From Trichosphaerium sp. ATCC 40318 (Eukaryota; Discosea; Flabellinia; Trichosidae), in contig JALMLS010000216.1 of NCBI GenBank assembly GCA_038496445.1, positions 1-64,000 of the forward strand: DNA of 64,000 bases, read 5' to 3'. Positions 10,017-22,082 of this stretch are shown here, one piece after another. Position 1 is the stretch's first letter. Every line of letters begins with the position of its first letter. The notes under the pieces were generated by a model, which worked only from the letters and a program-made list of their open reading frames with translations, was not told the DNA's origin and searched no databases. The translations under genes and the position numbers were made by a program.

Positions 10017-11627
10017 TTATTTCCTATCAAACACACACAACAAAGTCAAAAGGTTTTCGAGCACACACTTGAGTGCTTTTGTCCACCCTTCTACATTGTA
10101 AGTTTTAGTAAAGACTAATTTTTTGGTGATGAAAAAAAAAACCAACAAAAACAACTAACCAAGACTTGAACTACTGTGATACTTTATGGTGTATTCCTCA
10201 TTTTTGTTTTGCGTATTGACAAGTTTATCCCCTAGAATGAAATGTTACAAACCAAATAAATCTCTTATTTGTTCCAACGTACCAACAATTTTCCAAGGGA
10301 CATACACATCTCGGGTAACACCAGCAAAATTGGCGACATCTGCCATCACCTTTAAGTAATTGGTCATGCCAAGGTCGTATCTAGGTGTGCCAGAGAAAAA
10401 AGAGAAACCAGTAGCGCTCAAGAAACTGCTAGAGGTAGAAAATTCTCCATTAAAATGCCTACAAAAAGTTGCGTTAGTACTGACTGTAATGTGCTTTAAA
10501 ACGTACAAAGGAAATTTATCAATTTCGCTACCACTTGCATCCACTTTTGTGACCCATGACAAGTTTCCAACAGGCAACACTCTGTACCTAATAAAAAAAA
10601 ACCAATTAACCAAAAGAAAAAAAAAACGTGAAGCGTGTATACATAGCACGTGTTGCTTTAGGCCCGAGTTTTGTATGTATTGTAGAAAGTGCTAGCGCTG
10701 CTTCTCCCCAACCAGCATTAATCTCTTCCCAAGGAGGATCTTCCTAAAGCACAACATTAACTGTAACAGTCACATTGCCAAGACATACAGCTGTCCGTTT
10801 ACCAAATCTGAAGCCGTTTATTGTAGCAATGTCGCCACGAACATCAATATCAAATATGTCCCTGTGAGCTTGTCTCTTAGCCAAGTAATTGAGCTCTCGT
10901 TTCGAAGCAACAACTTCAGCCGCAATTGCACCCAACTCTTTCCTCATATGTTCACGTTCAGCTAGGAATCCATTGTAATCTGCCCAGTATCTACCTCAAA
11001 ATTTTTAATAAATATCCAAATCACATGCATTAACACGCTTACACCTGTTGCTCAGCACGTAATGCAGTATACTCTTCCTTTAACGCTTCTTTACTTGACT
11101 TAATACCCGCACCCTGCGCTTCCAGTGCGTGCAGCGTTCGCAGTAGTTGTTCTGTCTCGTCAGAGGGCTAAGTTTATAATCAATTCTTTACATTTTAGGT
11201 TTTTTTTTTCTGTACCGGCAATTCTTCGATGGGCACCTCGTCTAGTAGGGGCTCTTCCGTTTGCAATACTTTGTGAGCGTTTTCTTCGATACCCAACTCG
11301 CGAATTAATTTATTCGTTTCTGTATCAACAGCGCTCTCCAATACGCGTAGACAATCCTTTGATATGCTCTAGAGTAAAAATAATTAGACTTTTAATTACA
11401 ACGCGGCTCTTTACCTTTGTTGTTCTACTATTCACTTGCTCGTTTAACCGCTTGTAGAACCGCGCTTTTTGAGAGATCAACGGTTTTCCATCAGGATCCA
11501 ACCATGACTGTTGTATAATGTTGTGGCTTATATCTTCTTCCTCTTTAGACACAAAAACGAATGAACCCGTAATAAACTCGTCATCTGATACTCGCAACCC
11601 TACAGGGCTCAACGGAGGTTCTGCCAT
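10017..11627 (-). CDS. BECN1: Beclin 1 / ATG6 autophagy protein
   Basis: The N-terminus MAEPPLSPVGLRVSDDEF leads into a coiled coil (EALKEEYTALRAEQQ, YWADYNGFLAEREHMRKELG, then AKRQAHRD). The conserved C-terminal fold follows with ATINGFRFGKR, EEINAGWGEAALAL, YRVLPVGNLSWVTKV, FPLYVL, PRYDLGMTNYLKVMADVANF, VPWKIVGDKL and EGWTKALKCVLENLLTLL. These match the Beclin order (INGFRLGR, EINAAWGQ, YRLVPYGNHSY, WTKALKFMLTNL). Beclin 1 is a subunit of the VPS34 phosphatidylinositol 3-kinase complex in autophagy. No BH3-like segment is recognised, as in many protist and plant ATG6 proteins. An apparent in-frame TAA near 10248 is removed by a 51-nt intron beginning GTACGT. Confidence 0.9.
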
Positions 11628-11857
11628 TGTAGCGATTACGTAAGGTACAGAATTACACTTTGGGCGTTTTTAGCAAATTAACCAAAAAAGTCCACGTATT
11701 TCCTTCTACACAGCCGAAAGAAAAAAAAGAGCAAAAGGTGCAGCGATCGAACTACAGCTGCGAAATTGCAACAGATCCACCACACCGACCATGTGTACTT
11801 GTTGATGAAAAATTTGCGTTGTTGATTACAAATTTTTGAGTTAATTGTACAATTGTG

Positions 11858-14300
11858 TCAGTCTGTAAAGAATGCATGTGTCAAGGCTTCTTGAGCGCTC
11901 GGCCGTTCATCAGGTGTGCACGTGAGAAGATGATCGAGGAGGTCGTATAAACTATCAGGAACAGTAATAGGAAAGTCATCACCTCTCAATTGTGGTAGAG
12001 CCGTTTTAAAGTCCATAGCGTTCAAGAACCTAACGTCTTTTGGCAAAGTCAGTTTTTTTTGCAATGCTTCAGCGCATCTAAATATATTCATAGATCCTGG
12101 AAGTGAAGTTAGATTACATAAGTTCTAACCTAGTTAGCGTACCACAGACAGAAGCTATTTCACACAAACTACTTGCATCGTCAGGAGAATTAAAAAAGGG
12201 GTATCTATTGGATAATATTGACAAAAGGATGACACCTACAGACCAAACATCTTTTTACAGAAAAAAGTAAGCATCAAGTACAAGGACAAACGAGATTGCA
12301 TACCTATCTTAGTCGTTTGGTTTATCGATGCAAGCAACACTTCAGGTGCGCGAAATCCTCGTGTTCCAGCACGTGCTTGAATTGTGTAGGTAAGCAAAAT
12401 ATTCTAAAATAAATTTAAAGCAGACGTACGAGGATGTATCCATTTAGTAGCACGTGGGTTCCTTTGCTGCTTAGCACGCTTCATAGGTGCCTTGGAATTG
12501 CTAGCCTTCTTTAGTGAAGGTACTACTGAATCCACTTTGAAGGTACGTAAAGCTGCATTGGGGTTATTTTGTTTCCTACAAAAAAAACCAGTTAGCAATG
12601 CAACAAGTATTAACTATGCGAACCTGTTTACAGTTTTTCTAGTAGAAGGACTTGTTCCATTTGGAGCTACCTTTAGTTGCTGATTTTTACTTCTCATTTT
12701 AGGTACGCCTTGCTGAGCTTTCATTACTCTCGGTGAGTTATGTGTGAGCCAACTGCTAGATCGTTGCAATACATTCGATTTTTTTTTGAAACTAACAGTT
12801 TGTGCGTATAGTTGATTGGTAGTGATATATCTTCCAAATTTATTTTCCCTCATGTTTGAAAGCATCCCTGGATCCCTATTTGCATCGACAGGTCTATTTT
12901 CTTTGAGCGCTGGAGCATATTGAGACAACGCGGCTACTTCTTGAGACTTTTTTAACAAATCCTTTAGTGAGCATTTTGCAAAGTTGTTTGTGCCAATCAA
13001 ATTTCTTGTAGTGAATACTTTTCGTGGTACATTTGTATGCGCCACAGTGCGCGCTATGCGTGGTGCGCCACCAGAAATTCTATCAAATTTTCTCTTGAGT
13101 TTGCTTGGTTTTCCGATAGCTGGTAAATTCAGCTTTGTATCATCAGAATGTCTCTACATTGGTTTATTAGCCAATACTATATATTTCGTTGGCTTGATAA
13201 ACGTACACAACGATGAGCTAATCCAAAGTCGATAAGCATTACTTTATCTTGTTCTACATTATACAAGATATTTGCTGGTTTGATCTTAACAGGTGTCAAC
13301 ATTGCAATGTGTCAAAGTTCATTTCAAAATATTTTACGTACATCTCTGTGAATAATTTGATTCTTATCGAGCCATGCAAGTGCAATTAGAAGACTCTTTA
13401 GATATAAACGTATTTGAGGAACAGTAATCCCCCTAATCAATTGCTAAAATAGCGTCAGACTGGGCATTACGCACATTAAACAAGGCACCTTAAAATTATC
13501 TTTCTTTACATACGGAAGTGCTAACGTTATTGTTTTCTCACCCCTATGTACGCCCAGTAGGGGCGCTACATTGAACTTGCCACTATTTAAAGGTGAGTAA
13601 CGATTGTGATAAGATAGTTTGTTGTCTTACCCTAATTCTCTCAGGTACCGAATCTCGGCTTCAATACGTTGTGGGTGGTGATTGCTTCTCATACACTTTA
13701 AAGCAACTGGGTTTACATAATCAACTTTTCCGTCTTTTACCAACCAAGCTTTTCGCACTTTTCCAAAAGTTCCTTTTTTTTTTTTTGTCAGTCGCCGAAC
13801 AACGCGTGGGTGAGTACCTTTGCCAATAATATTACCCATCTTGTATTTTGGCGTTACGTTTGTTTGTGGGCACGTGACTTGCGTTGGAGGTGCGGTTTCC
13901 ACTGGATCATCAGTGGACAGTTGCACTTCAATCTATGCACAAAGTTAGGACTAAATTTAATGCTAATGTTTATAATGAAACAGTTTAGCAAAGTTTTAAC
14001 GTACGTCGCAACCCGAAGAATACGTGAGAGACGCTTTATCGTGTGACGCGGGGGTTTCCTCCGTTCCTGAAGAAAATGCGCATATGACAACGTCTGCTTC
14101 ATCCTCTACTACTTCTTGGTAATGTGTGACGGCATTACAATGTTGTTGAACGTTATTTTCTTCAGATGAGAACTCAACTACCACACGATCGCTGTCATCG
14201 TCTGTAACCTTTACTTATGTCATTAACGAAACAATTCATTAATTCGTTATCTTACATCGCTGAAAGCTACCTCTACGCAACTACTAGACGCTTCGCTCAT
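11858..14300 (-). CDS. CDC7: CDC7-type (DDK) protein kinase
   Basis: The N-terminus MSEASSSCVEVAFSD precedes an acidic Ser-rich leader. The kinase domain begins KYKMGNIIGKGTFGKVRKAW with NPVALKCMRSNHHPQRIEAE, the catalytic-loop region near 13,330 and DFGLA near 13,200. A large insert (about 12,440-13,060) rich in Lys, Ser and Asn splits the domain, as in CDC7. The activation segment continues with GTRGFRAPEVLLA and the lobe with SNRYPFFNSPDDASSLCEI. It ends SLYDLLDHLLTCTPDERPSA and ALTHAFF. CDC7 with DBF4 phosphorylates MCM proteins to fire replication origins. The GTRGFRAPEVL string plus the insert position makes CDC7 much more likely than other kinases. Confidence 0.85.
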
Positions 14301-14551
14301 TCACTTGTACGTTTGTAGCAATTTTTTTTTTTTTGAAATTGTAATTCGCGCCAAAACAAAACGTAGCCGCGCAATGAAGAGCAATATTACTGCGCTGGGC
14401 GTGTGTTATTAAGCTGGTATTGTCTAATGTAGAAACTAGCGTTGACTTTCAGAGTAACTTGAATGGTATTTCATTTTTACTACCTTGCTTAGGCTGTACA
14501 GACCAATGATGCCTTTTGCCTAAAATGACCCCTGCAAGGTAGAATCAGCAC
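14301..14551. promoter_or_regulatory. Divergent promoter between CDC7 and the F-box/GTPase gene
   Basis: About 250 bp separates two divergent start codons, so both promoters must lie here. A T-run sits at about 14,323 next to the CDC7 start. No clear TATA box is obvious. Confidence 0.5.
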
Positions 14552-15961
14552 ATGGACTGCTTACCACCCGAGCTTGCTGTAATGATATTGGGAAACCTTG
14601 ATTACATCACTTTGGCGCAGTGTCAAGGTGTTTGCAGATACTGGAAGACTGCAATAGGCCACAATCGGTCACTCAATGTAAGTACTAAGGGTTTTTTTAT
14701 TCCTGTTATGTATACACCCGTGCTAAATACTGTGAAGAGACTGCTAAAACCGTACACATACGTTGTGTTTAGCGATTTCTTTAAAGTAACATCCACAAAC
14801 GACAAGTTCGCGTCGTTTGTAAAGGTAACGCCAATATTTCTTTTATTGTTATTATTTTATTAATTAGGTACAATAGAGCTCGAAATCATCACCATTTTTG
14901 ACTAAACTATTGGGTGGTAATACACGACGCGTATGGGTATCCGTCACGAAACGCCAACTTATTTTTTATCGACAAAAAAAGGTACGTTACGTTATCACGA
15001 AATATGACAATAAAATGACACCTTCACCAACTTATCAAACAGGTTGGTGTTATACTCGTAGTACAGCGCTCAGATATTAAATCCAGACGCCTTAAAAGCA
15101 CGAAGAAGCTCACTCTTAGAACGCAAATCGACTTGTACGAAATATCTCATACAAATAGCAAACTGATGATGCAAGTAAGTAGTGCTCTTAACCCCTCGTG
15201 CGTCAAATGTCTTCAACCAAGTACCTTTGAACCACTTTATTAACGAGGCTTCAGGGAAACAATAAAGCTGGTGCTTGTTGGTGATGTTGGAGTAGGTAAA
15301 ACCTGGTACGCCCATTAACATTTTTATCAAAAAGCCAAGTGCTTAGCAATCTAATGGCTTAACTCAAGTATTATAAACCGTTATGCATTGGACGATTTTA
15401 GCCCATCTACTCCAACAGCTGCAATGGAATGTGTACGGAACAGTGACAGGTAACTTTTTTCTGACTCTTGCACTATAGAAAAAGTTGCAGATAGAAATGG
15501 AGGATGTACACGTTAACATGCAGCTATGGGATACACCTGGATCCATGAGATTTGATGTACACAAACCCATATCATCTGCCTTGCTCATACAACTTAGCCA
15601 ATGACGAGCAGCTTCTACCGAAACGCACATGGCATCATTCTTGTATTTGATGTGACATCGAGAGTTAGTTTTACTAATTTGGCTAAACGGTGGAAGACAA
15701 TACGGACGTATGCAATCACTGGCGTTCCTGTACTCCTAGTTGGCGCCAAAGCGGATCAGTCCTCTCAGGTGTCGTCAACTGAGGTCGCAGCTTGGGCGAA
15801 TAAGCGCGCTATGAAGCACATACATGTTTCATCCAGAACAGCTACAAATGGTATGTATTACATTTTATATACTCTTTCATGCGCTTATAACAACTATAGT
15901 GGATGTCGCTTTCGCTACAATGATAAACTTGGTTCATTCTTTTCGCAGGGGGACGTCATAA
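14552..15961 (+). CDS. F-box + PH-like + Ras/Rab-like GTPase fusion protein
   Basis: The start MDCLPPELAVMILGNLDYIT with CQGVCRYWKTAIG is a clear F-box, which recruits SKP1. After a spacer and a 52-nt intron, GGNTRRVWVSVTKRQLIFY and KKLTLRTQIDLYEI resemble a PH fold. Then FRETIKLVLVGDVGVGKT starts a Ras-superfamily GTPase: INRYALDDFSPSTPTAAMEC (effector region), MQLWDTPGSMRFD, NAHGIILVFDVTSRVSF, VLLVGAKAD, HIHVSSRTATN and VDVAFATMINLVHSFRR. The G4 motif is AKAD instead of NKxD and G5 is SSR instead of SAK. There is no C-terminal prenylation cysteine. No start codon was found between the PH-like part and the GTPase, and splice phases fit a single gene, with one uncertain junction near 15,177-15,252. 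It may be a ubiquitin-ligase adaptor with a built-in GTPase switch (inference). Confidence 0.7.
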
Positions 15962-16267
15962 CCCTAATTTTGCTTGTTTAACACTTGACACATCACCTTT
16001 TTTGTAAAAAAAACCTTGTACACACCATCACAACTCGTGGTTACCCTTATTTATTATTAAAAAAACTGGTTGCAAATTGCAACAATCCAAAGTCTTTGAC
16101 TTTTTTTTTGACGTTAGTTGCACGCTACAGAAACAGCCCAATTGTAAAAAAATGTGTTGAATTTCGATTATCCGCAAAACTTGCGAAATGGAAGCAAAAT
16201 TGCTTTTTTTTCTTCCACGTTCTTCAGCTTTTTTCTTACTGGTCGCTCTAACTCAGTAATACAACCA

Positions 16268-17653
16268 ATGGCGTACAAAAAAAGCGAAGGATTCAAACGA
16301 TTCAGAAGTTGGGTACCGTTAAAGCGTGTAACTGTAGACGACAAAGTATGGAGCTACTACGAGCACGGCCCACGAGAGAAAGCGCCATTGGTGATGATAC
16401 CGGGCGCAAGCGGCACAGGGCAAATTTTCTTTAAACAATTCTTATCGCTGTGTCCGAAAGGAGTACGCATCATAGCTGTACGTAAACAATTTAAAATAAA
16501 CCGCTGTAGCTCTTATTATCTGCCAGGTAACTTCCCCTTGTTACATGACACATGACGAGTGGATAAAAGGTTTTGATAGATTTTTAGACGCTGCAGGAGT
16601 AGATAGGGTACCGTACCTCATTTTTTTTGTTTTGTTTTTGGAAGTAACAATTTGTTTGAAAATGGTGCTCTGTTAATAACAATTTTTATTAGCTACACTT
16701 GTTTGGTACAGCTTTAGGAGGCTATTTAGCTCAGACGTACATCCAATACAGACCCAGCAGAATAAAATCGTTAGTTTTATGCAATAGTTTTTGTGACACT
16801 CAATACTACGCAGACAATGCGCCTTGTGCTGGATTGTACGCCGTCGTTTAATTTTAAATAATTAGTTCCTAATTTCCTCAAGGTTCACGTGGATGCCAGA
16901 GTTTATGCTAAAGCGTATGATACTCAGCAATTTTCCGAAAGGTGCCTTAGAAACAGAAATCGCAAATTCAGTAGATTTCATGGTCGATCAGGTAATTTGG
17001 AACTGTGGTGACATTGTCTAATAGCTTATAGCTCGAGGGAATGGCTTCACGCGAATTAGCTAGTAAAATGACACTAAATTGCACTTTGGGCCCTCTCAAG
17101 TGCGTATCTAAGATCATGCAACAATTGGGTATTTACTTATACTTGTACTTAGACCTCAAAATTTGGAGATTCCACCAGAGAATGTCACAATTATTGATGT
17201 ACAAAAACGTTATTTATTCATCTCAAACCTAACTAAAACCATGACAGAGCTTGGATGAAGTTGCTATACCTGAAAAGCTCCGACATGAGGTATACAAGAT
17301 ATACAATGGATGTAAAGAAGCACATTTAAAAACAGGAGGTAATTTTCCATACCTAAGCAGGCCAGATGAGGTGAATATGCATTTAAATGTTCATTTACGG
17401 TAAGTGATTCAAAAATTTTGACGCTTAGTTTATTTTGTTTCGCAGGCGAACAATGATTGAGCTACGACCTTCACTAAAGCCAAAAGGCGATAAAGAAGAA
17501 GAACAAGAGCAAGAAGAACAAGAAGAACAAGAAGTAAGGAAGCCCCGCAAAAAGAAATCGCCTAAAGAGCCTGCAACGGAGGTTAAAGAGGAGACAGTAG
17601 AATCAAAGGGAACAGACGAAGAAGAAGAAGCAGAGAAGGAAGAAACCGGTTGA
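16268..17653 (+). CDS. SPG21: Maspardin (SPG21-like) alpha/beta-hydrolase-fold protein
   Basis: The start region gives FRSWVPLKRVTVDDKVWSYY, EHGPREKAPLVMIPGASGTG and FFKQFLSLCPKGVRIIA, the maspardin signature. Later exons give LHLFGTALGGYLAQTYIQYR, SLVLCNSFCDTQYYADNAP, ANSVDFMVDQ, RELASKMTLNCTLG, HLKTGGNFPYLSRPDEVNMH and a C-terminus rich in Glu, Lys and Gln (EEEQEQEEQEEQE). Human maspardin is an endosomal/cytosolic protein mutated in Mast syndrome. The nucleophile-elbow Ser of G-x-S-x-G is replaced by Ala (G-T-A-L-G), so hydrolase activity is unlikely. The Glu/Lys-rich tail of about 65 residues is longer than in human maspardin. An upstream in-frame extension exists, but the Met at 16268 fits the family. 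Confidence 0.88.
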
Positions 17654-17872
17654 GTTTTTTTTCACGTGCATTGTAAGTGTAGAGATAAATTTGTGACATG
17701 TGCTGCATATTGTGTTGTGCAGGCTTTGAAAAAGCTCGAGTCAGACTTGTTGTTAGTTTTTGATTGTGTTTTGTGTTGTATTCCCGAGTTGTTTTTTGAA
17801 ATTTTCTATGTGAAAATATCGGTCAGGACCAACTACAACTACAGATGTGACGTGTCGGTGCGTAAAAAGAGA

Positions 17873-19887
17873 ATGACAACGCAACGTTGGACCTCTGTGA
17901 TTTTATTGGCCTCACTGGCTTGTATAAGTGCGTAACGCTTCCAACACTTTTGTTATTGATTGGTTTAGCGTGGGCTTTTACAAGCGACGAGCTCACGAAG
18001 AAGGGAGACGAAGCGTTTGTTGCTGGCGAATTAACAAAAGCGTTGGGTACGCACATGCTCGCATTCGCTCAGTAATATCGGCTAGATTTCTATGGCGACG
18101 CCATAAACGCGGATTCGTCAAATTACATGGCTCTCTTCAAAAGGTACCTTAACGCTATCGACACGCTATTAAATCGCGCGTAGAGCCACATTACATCTAC
18201 ATAAAGGCAACTACAGGGGAGCCAAGTACGATTTGAACCAAGGCATGTCAAGTTTAGCGTTAAATTGTTGCTAACCTTATGGCTAGTGCGGAATTTGAAT
18301 CCTTCGTTCTATCAGGTAACAAATCAAAATCAGTCTATTAACTTTCGTCTAAATACCTTTGTAGGCGTGGTCATTGCGTGGGCAATTGCTCTTCCATACA
18401 GGAGAATTTGACGACGCTAGAGACGCCTTGAAAAAGGCTTTGAAGCTTAAACCAAATCACAAAAAATCCACCAAACTAGTACGCAATGACTTGATCATTT
18501 AACACTAACCTGCACTAGCTAGGGCAAGTAACAGAAGCTGAAAAATATTTGGACGAAATTACAACATTGCGCGAATCAGGTGGCAACATTCAAGCGCAAA
18601 AAGAAGCCTTAGACAAGTTAATAAAAGTGAGTAATCACAAGCAATATTGCTTTTACTAAGTCCGTTTAGATCGCCCCTGGAATGTCCAAACCACGCTTGT
18701 GGCTCATAGAAATCGCCTTAAAGAGCGAAGACTACTCCAGCGCACTTGAAAATTCCATGATATTGTTGAAGGCCGACAAGAAGAATTTGGCTGCTGTTTT
18801 ACTTCGTGGTGAAGCATTCAAGTACTTGGGAGAGATAGAAGCTGCAAAACAACACTTTGCGTACGTAAATCAAGACGTCAATAGATGGTTATATTTCAAT
18901 GAAGTTATGTGATTGCATCTTTTTTTAGAAATTGCCACGTGTAATCATGTTATTGCTATGGTTTTTTGGTTTTATGTTTGTTGATATATATTATAGGCAT
19001 TGCTTGAAGAAGGAACCTGATCATTCAGGTTGCAAAGCTGCTTTCAAAGGTCTTAAAAAATATATAAAAGACAAGGAAGAAGCTGAAAATCTATTTCAAC
19101 GCAGGAAAGGAAAACCAGCGCTTGCAAAGGTTGAGGAAGCCCTCAACTACGATCCTAGTACGTCATAAATTACCATATCCATCTTGGGTTACTTCAAGAG
19201 CACTACTCATAATACGTAGATTGGAAACTCATAATTCCTGAGCTGAACTTGCTCAAATGTAAAATTTACAACAGTTTGAAGGATCCCAAGAACGCCATTG
19301 AGGCCTGTAATATTGTTATTGAGGCTGATCCAGAAAACTCTGAAGCTCTCGCTCAACGTGGTGAGGCTAAAATCCTCGAAGAAGATTTCGATGGTGCTGT
19401 TAAAGATTATGAACAAGCTGTCAAAAATAGCAACTCACATGAAGTTCATGATGGCCTTCGTAAAGCAAAGAGGCTCTTAAAGATGTCTCTACGTAAAGAT
19501 TATTACAAAATCCTTGGTACATACTTATCATCTGTTACATCTTTGTTCACAACTATTTCTAGGTATAGCAAAAAGTGCTTCACCAAGAGAAATCAAAAAA
19601 GCGTTCCGTAAGGGTGCATTAATGTATCATCCTGATAAAAACAGCGCTCCAGAGGCAGAAGATAAATTTAAAGATATTAATGAAGCGTATAGTGTACTTA
19701 GTGATCCTGATAAGAAGGGAAAATATGATAGAGGAGAGGACTTGGATGAGCAACAAGGCGGATTCGGAGGTATGATTTTTCTTTTTTTCAATTTTTAGCA
19801 TGTTAGAATATTTCTAATTGGTTGTAAGGGTTTCACGGTTTTGGCGGTGGAAATCCTTTCCAAGGATTTAATTTTAATTTTGGATAA
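17873..19887 (+). CDS. DNAJC3: DNAJC3 / p58IPK ER co-chaperone
   Basis: The first exon is a signal peptide, [23 protein letters not shown] repeats follow: [100 protein letters not shown] and [16 protein letters not shown]. The last exons encode a J domain, [20 protein letters not shown] with HPDKNS and [17 protein letters not shown], then a Gly/Phe-rich tail ending [11 protein letters not shown]. The HPD motif, needed to stimulate HSP70 ATPase, is intact. In animals and plants this protein works with BiP in the ER lumen. Length and domain order fit DNAJC3 throughout. At least ten introns, most under 60 nt, interrupt it. Confidence 0.93.
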
Positions 19888-20145
19888 ATCGAATGTAAAA
19901 ACAAATAGAGCAGTTAACTTTAATAACAATTATTCGTCGACCATATATTTGTAGTGAGGTTGAGTTGACTCAACAAAAAGGAAGTATTAGGTTTGCGCTG
20001 CTGGTTATACTTGTTTAACTTCAATACTCTACCTAGCAATGCCATTAACGTGTAACAGTGCCTTTAATATCAGTGACATGTTGACTTATTACTCATTCAT
20101 CTTTTATTTCTTTACACTTGGAATTCTATTTTACAAAATATTTAA

Positions 20146-21951
20146 TTACTTTTTTAAAACTGCGCACAAAAGCGTAATAGTCCCTCTAGGATCCAAACTA
20201 ACTTTTGTGCTTGACTCATTGCATCCAAAAGCCTCTATATGTACCTGTGCCGCTCCAACACAAGCTACAAAGAAAGTCAGACACGTGCAAAAACGAAAAC
20301 TCGCGTACAATCAGAAAACAATACGTCTCTGTACATTATGCGTATGTTTAATGTGTCTTTGATATTATCTATGGGCATTTCGAGGTCTTGCTTCCACTGT
20401 ATGTAGAGTAAACACTAAACCATCTATGAAAATATTGACTTACCTTTGGATTTGTAGTTTTCTTTGCCACCTTACTGCGTAACCAATACCGTCCTAGGTT
20501 GAAGACAACATATAAATCTTTGGAGTCCTTAATTTTAAGTGAAGACGCCTTTTGCAGCCTAATTAACAGTTTCCCTGCCCGACCTCTTACACATCTAAGG
20601 TCTGTCGCTATACTTCGATAGTCTGCACGTGTCATCTTCTTCTTGATTTTCGGCTTTGTCTGTTCAAAAAGTTGTTAGCACGTGACATTCAGTTTAAATA
20701 GGTAAACGTCACATACCGACTCGGAGCGCCTTCTTTTCTTCTTTGCTAATTCTTTCGCCTTCTTAGCTTTTGCGTAGGTACCATCAGCACCTGGCAATTC
20801 AGTAGGCATTGATGCAACTTTCCATCCTTTACTACTTGATCCACCATGGTGCTGGCTTAATCCTTTCTTTTTAAAAGCATTCTTCATCCTTTTGTGAGCT
20901 GAAGCTCTTAACTTTTTATCATCTTCTTCTATTGCTTCTAACCCTGGAAACGACTTGGGCCTTGCTGCCCTTATTTTTTCCCTTGTTTGGATTTTTGTGA
21001 GAGGCTTTTTTTTTGGCACTTCTTCTGTCCCTCCATTTAATTTTTCGTCTATAAGTGCGAGAGCCATTTCAAAAGCATCGTTTACACCTTCCAGATTATC
21101 TGCCGACGTTTCAACATAACCAGCAGCACCTATTTTCTCAGCGTATTGAAGTCCTACAGAATATCAAAAAAAAAAATCCAAATGACGCCATTTTTTTTTA
21201 GACTTTGTGCGTTTTTCTGTACAAATCTTTCGTAAGAGTACCATACCTTGATACTCTGTAACTGGCATGAGTTGTCTATCATACAATTTGTCCAAGACAG
21301 TTGTGTCGTTTTGCATATCAGCCTTTGTTCCGACCAAAATTGTCGTGTAGCGCTGATTGTACCATGTAAGTAACGTGTTATAGCCTCCGGAATCGGACTC
21401 GTACCGTAGTCTTTCGTGGAGTGCAGTTCTTAAAACTCCGTGGATCTATGGTGGACCTGCATTTCAGAACAACTGTCGTCTCTGTATCAAGATTAACCCA
21501 CATATTAGCGTCATGAACAGGCCGAGTGTCAACAACATTTACGTTGTAAGTTTTACTTTTGTAGCGAACTAGCTGTGATCCTGCACGTGCGCTAACATTG
21601 CTAATACGATAGAAACGCGTCAGGAAGCATGTAACATAATTTAAGACGCTTTTGGTCTTTATTTTTGGGAGTTGTTTTTTTTTTTTTATGCTTTAAACTC
21701 TTTCATATCAAAGTACCTTGTATCTTTAGACGTGTTTATGGAGAGAAACGCATTGATCAAAGAAGTTTTACCAACCTAAAGCCGAATATTAAAACAACCA
21801 TAACTCCGTTTACATTACGCTACAAAGCGTCAAACTACGCACGTGACCGGGTCCTAAAAATAAATAAGAGTCACGTTTTGCTCAAGTAGGTGTAGAAAAA
21901 GAGCAAAAAAGCAGTCATCTTACCTATCACTACGATGTTAACTTCAGTCAT
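20146..21951 (-). CDS. Atypical Ras-like GTPase fused to a C2 domain
   Basis: MTEVNIVVIG joins through an 11-nt exon (21843-21853) to VGKTSLINAFL, giving the P-loop GPGHVGKT. Next come YNVNVVDTRPVHDANMW, YNTLLTWYNQRYTTILVGTK followed by ADM, and YVETSADNLEGVNDAFEMAL, corresponding to G3, G4 and G5. G3 reads DTRPVHD without the usual DxxG glycine, and G4 reads TKAD. A basic linker follows (KKKPLTKIQTREKI, then KRRRS). Then a C2 domain: GKLLIRLQKASSLKIKDSKD, LYVVFNLGRYWLRSKVAKKT, NPKWKQDLEMPIDNIKDTLN, IRIMYRDV and a final strand ITLLCAVLKK before TAA. C2 domains bind membranes, sometimes with calcium, and this one could replace the missing prenyl anchor. Exons and phases fit one gene. The family is not recognised beyond its domains. 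Confidence 0.72.
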
Positions 21952-22082
21952 TCGCCCTTGTTACCACTAAGAAAGCCACGAATTACCAAAGTCAATAGAA
22001 ATAAAGCTTTCACAAAAAAAACTCGGCTTTGTGTTGCCTTTCAGTGATACTACTTGAAACCATTTTTTTAAACCGTTTGCGT

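Noticed and set aside
10240-10270. In-frame TAA in the Beclin gene, hinting at a reassigned stop codon or a 21-nt intron
   Set aside because: A standard 51-nt intron starting GTACGT and ending CTAG removes it and leaves a perfect family match (VPWKIVGDKL). TAA and TGA end other genes here.
12614-13045. Separate gene for the 143-codon Lys/Ser-rich minus-strand frame
   Set aside because: It is the insert within the CDC7-type kinase domain, in phase with the flanking kinase exons.
20039-20362. Plus-strand frame of 107 codons with a hydrophobic stretch
   Set aside because: It lies antisense to the C2 exons of the GTPase-C2 gene, which have clear domain structure.
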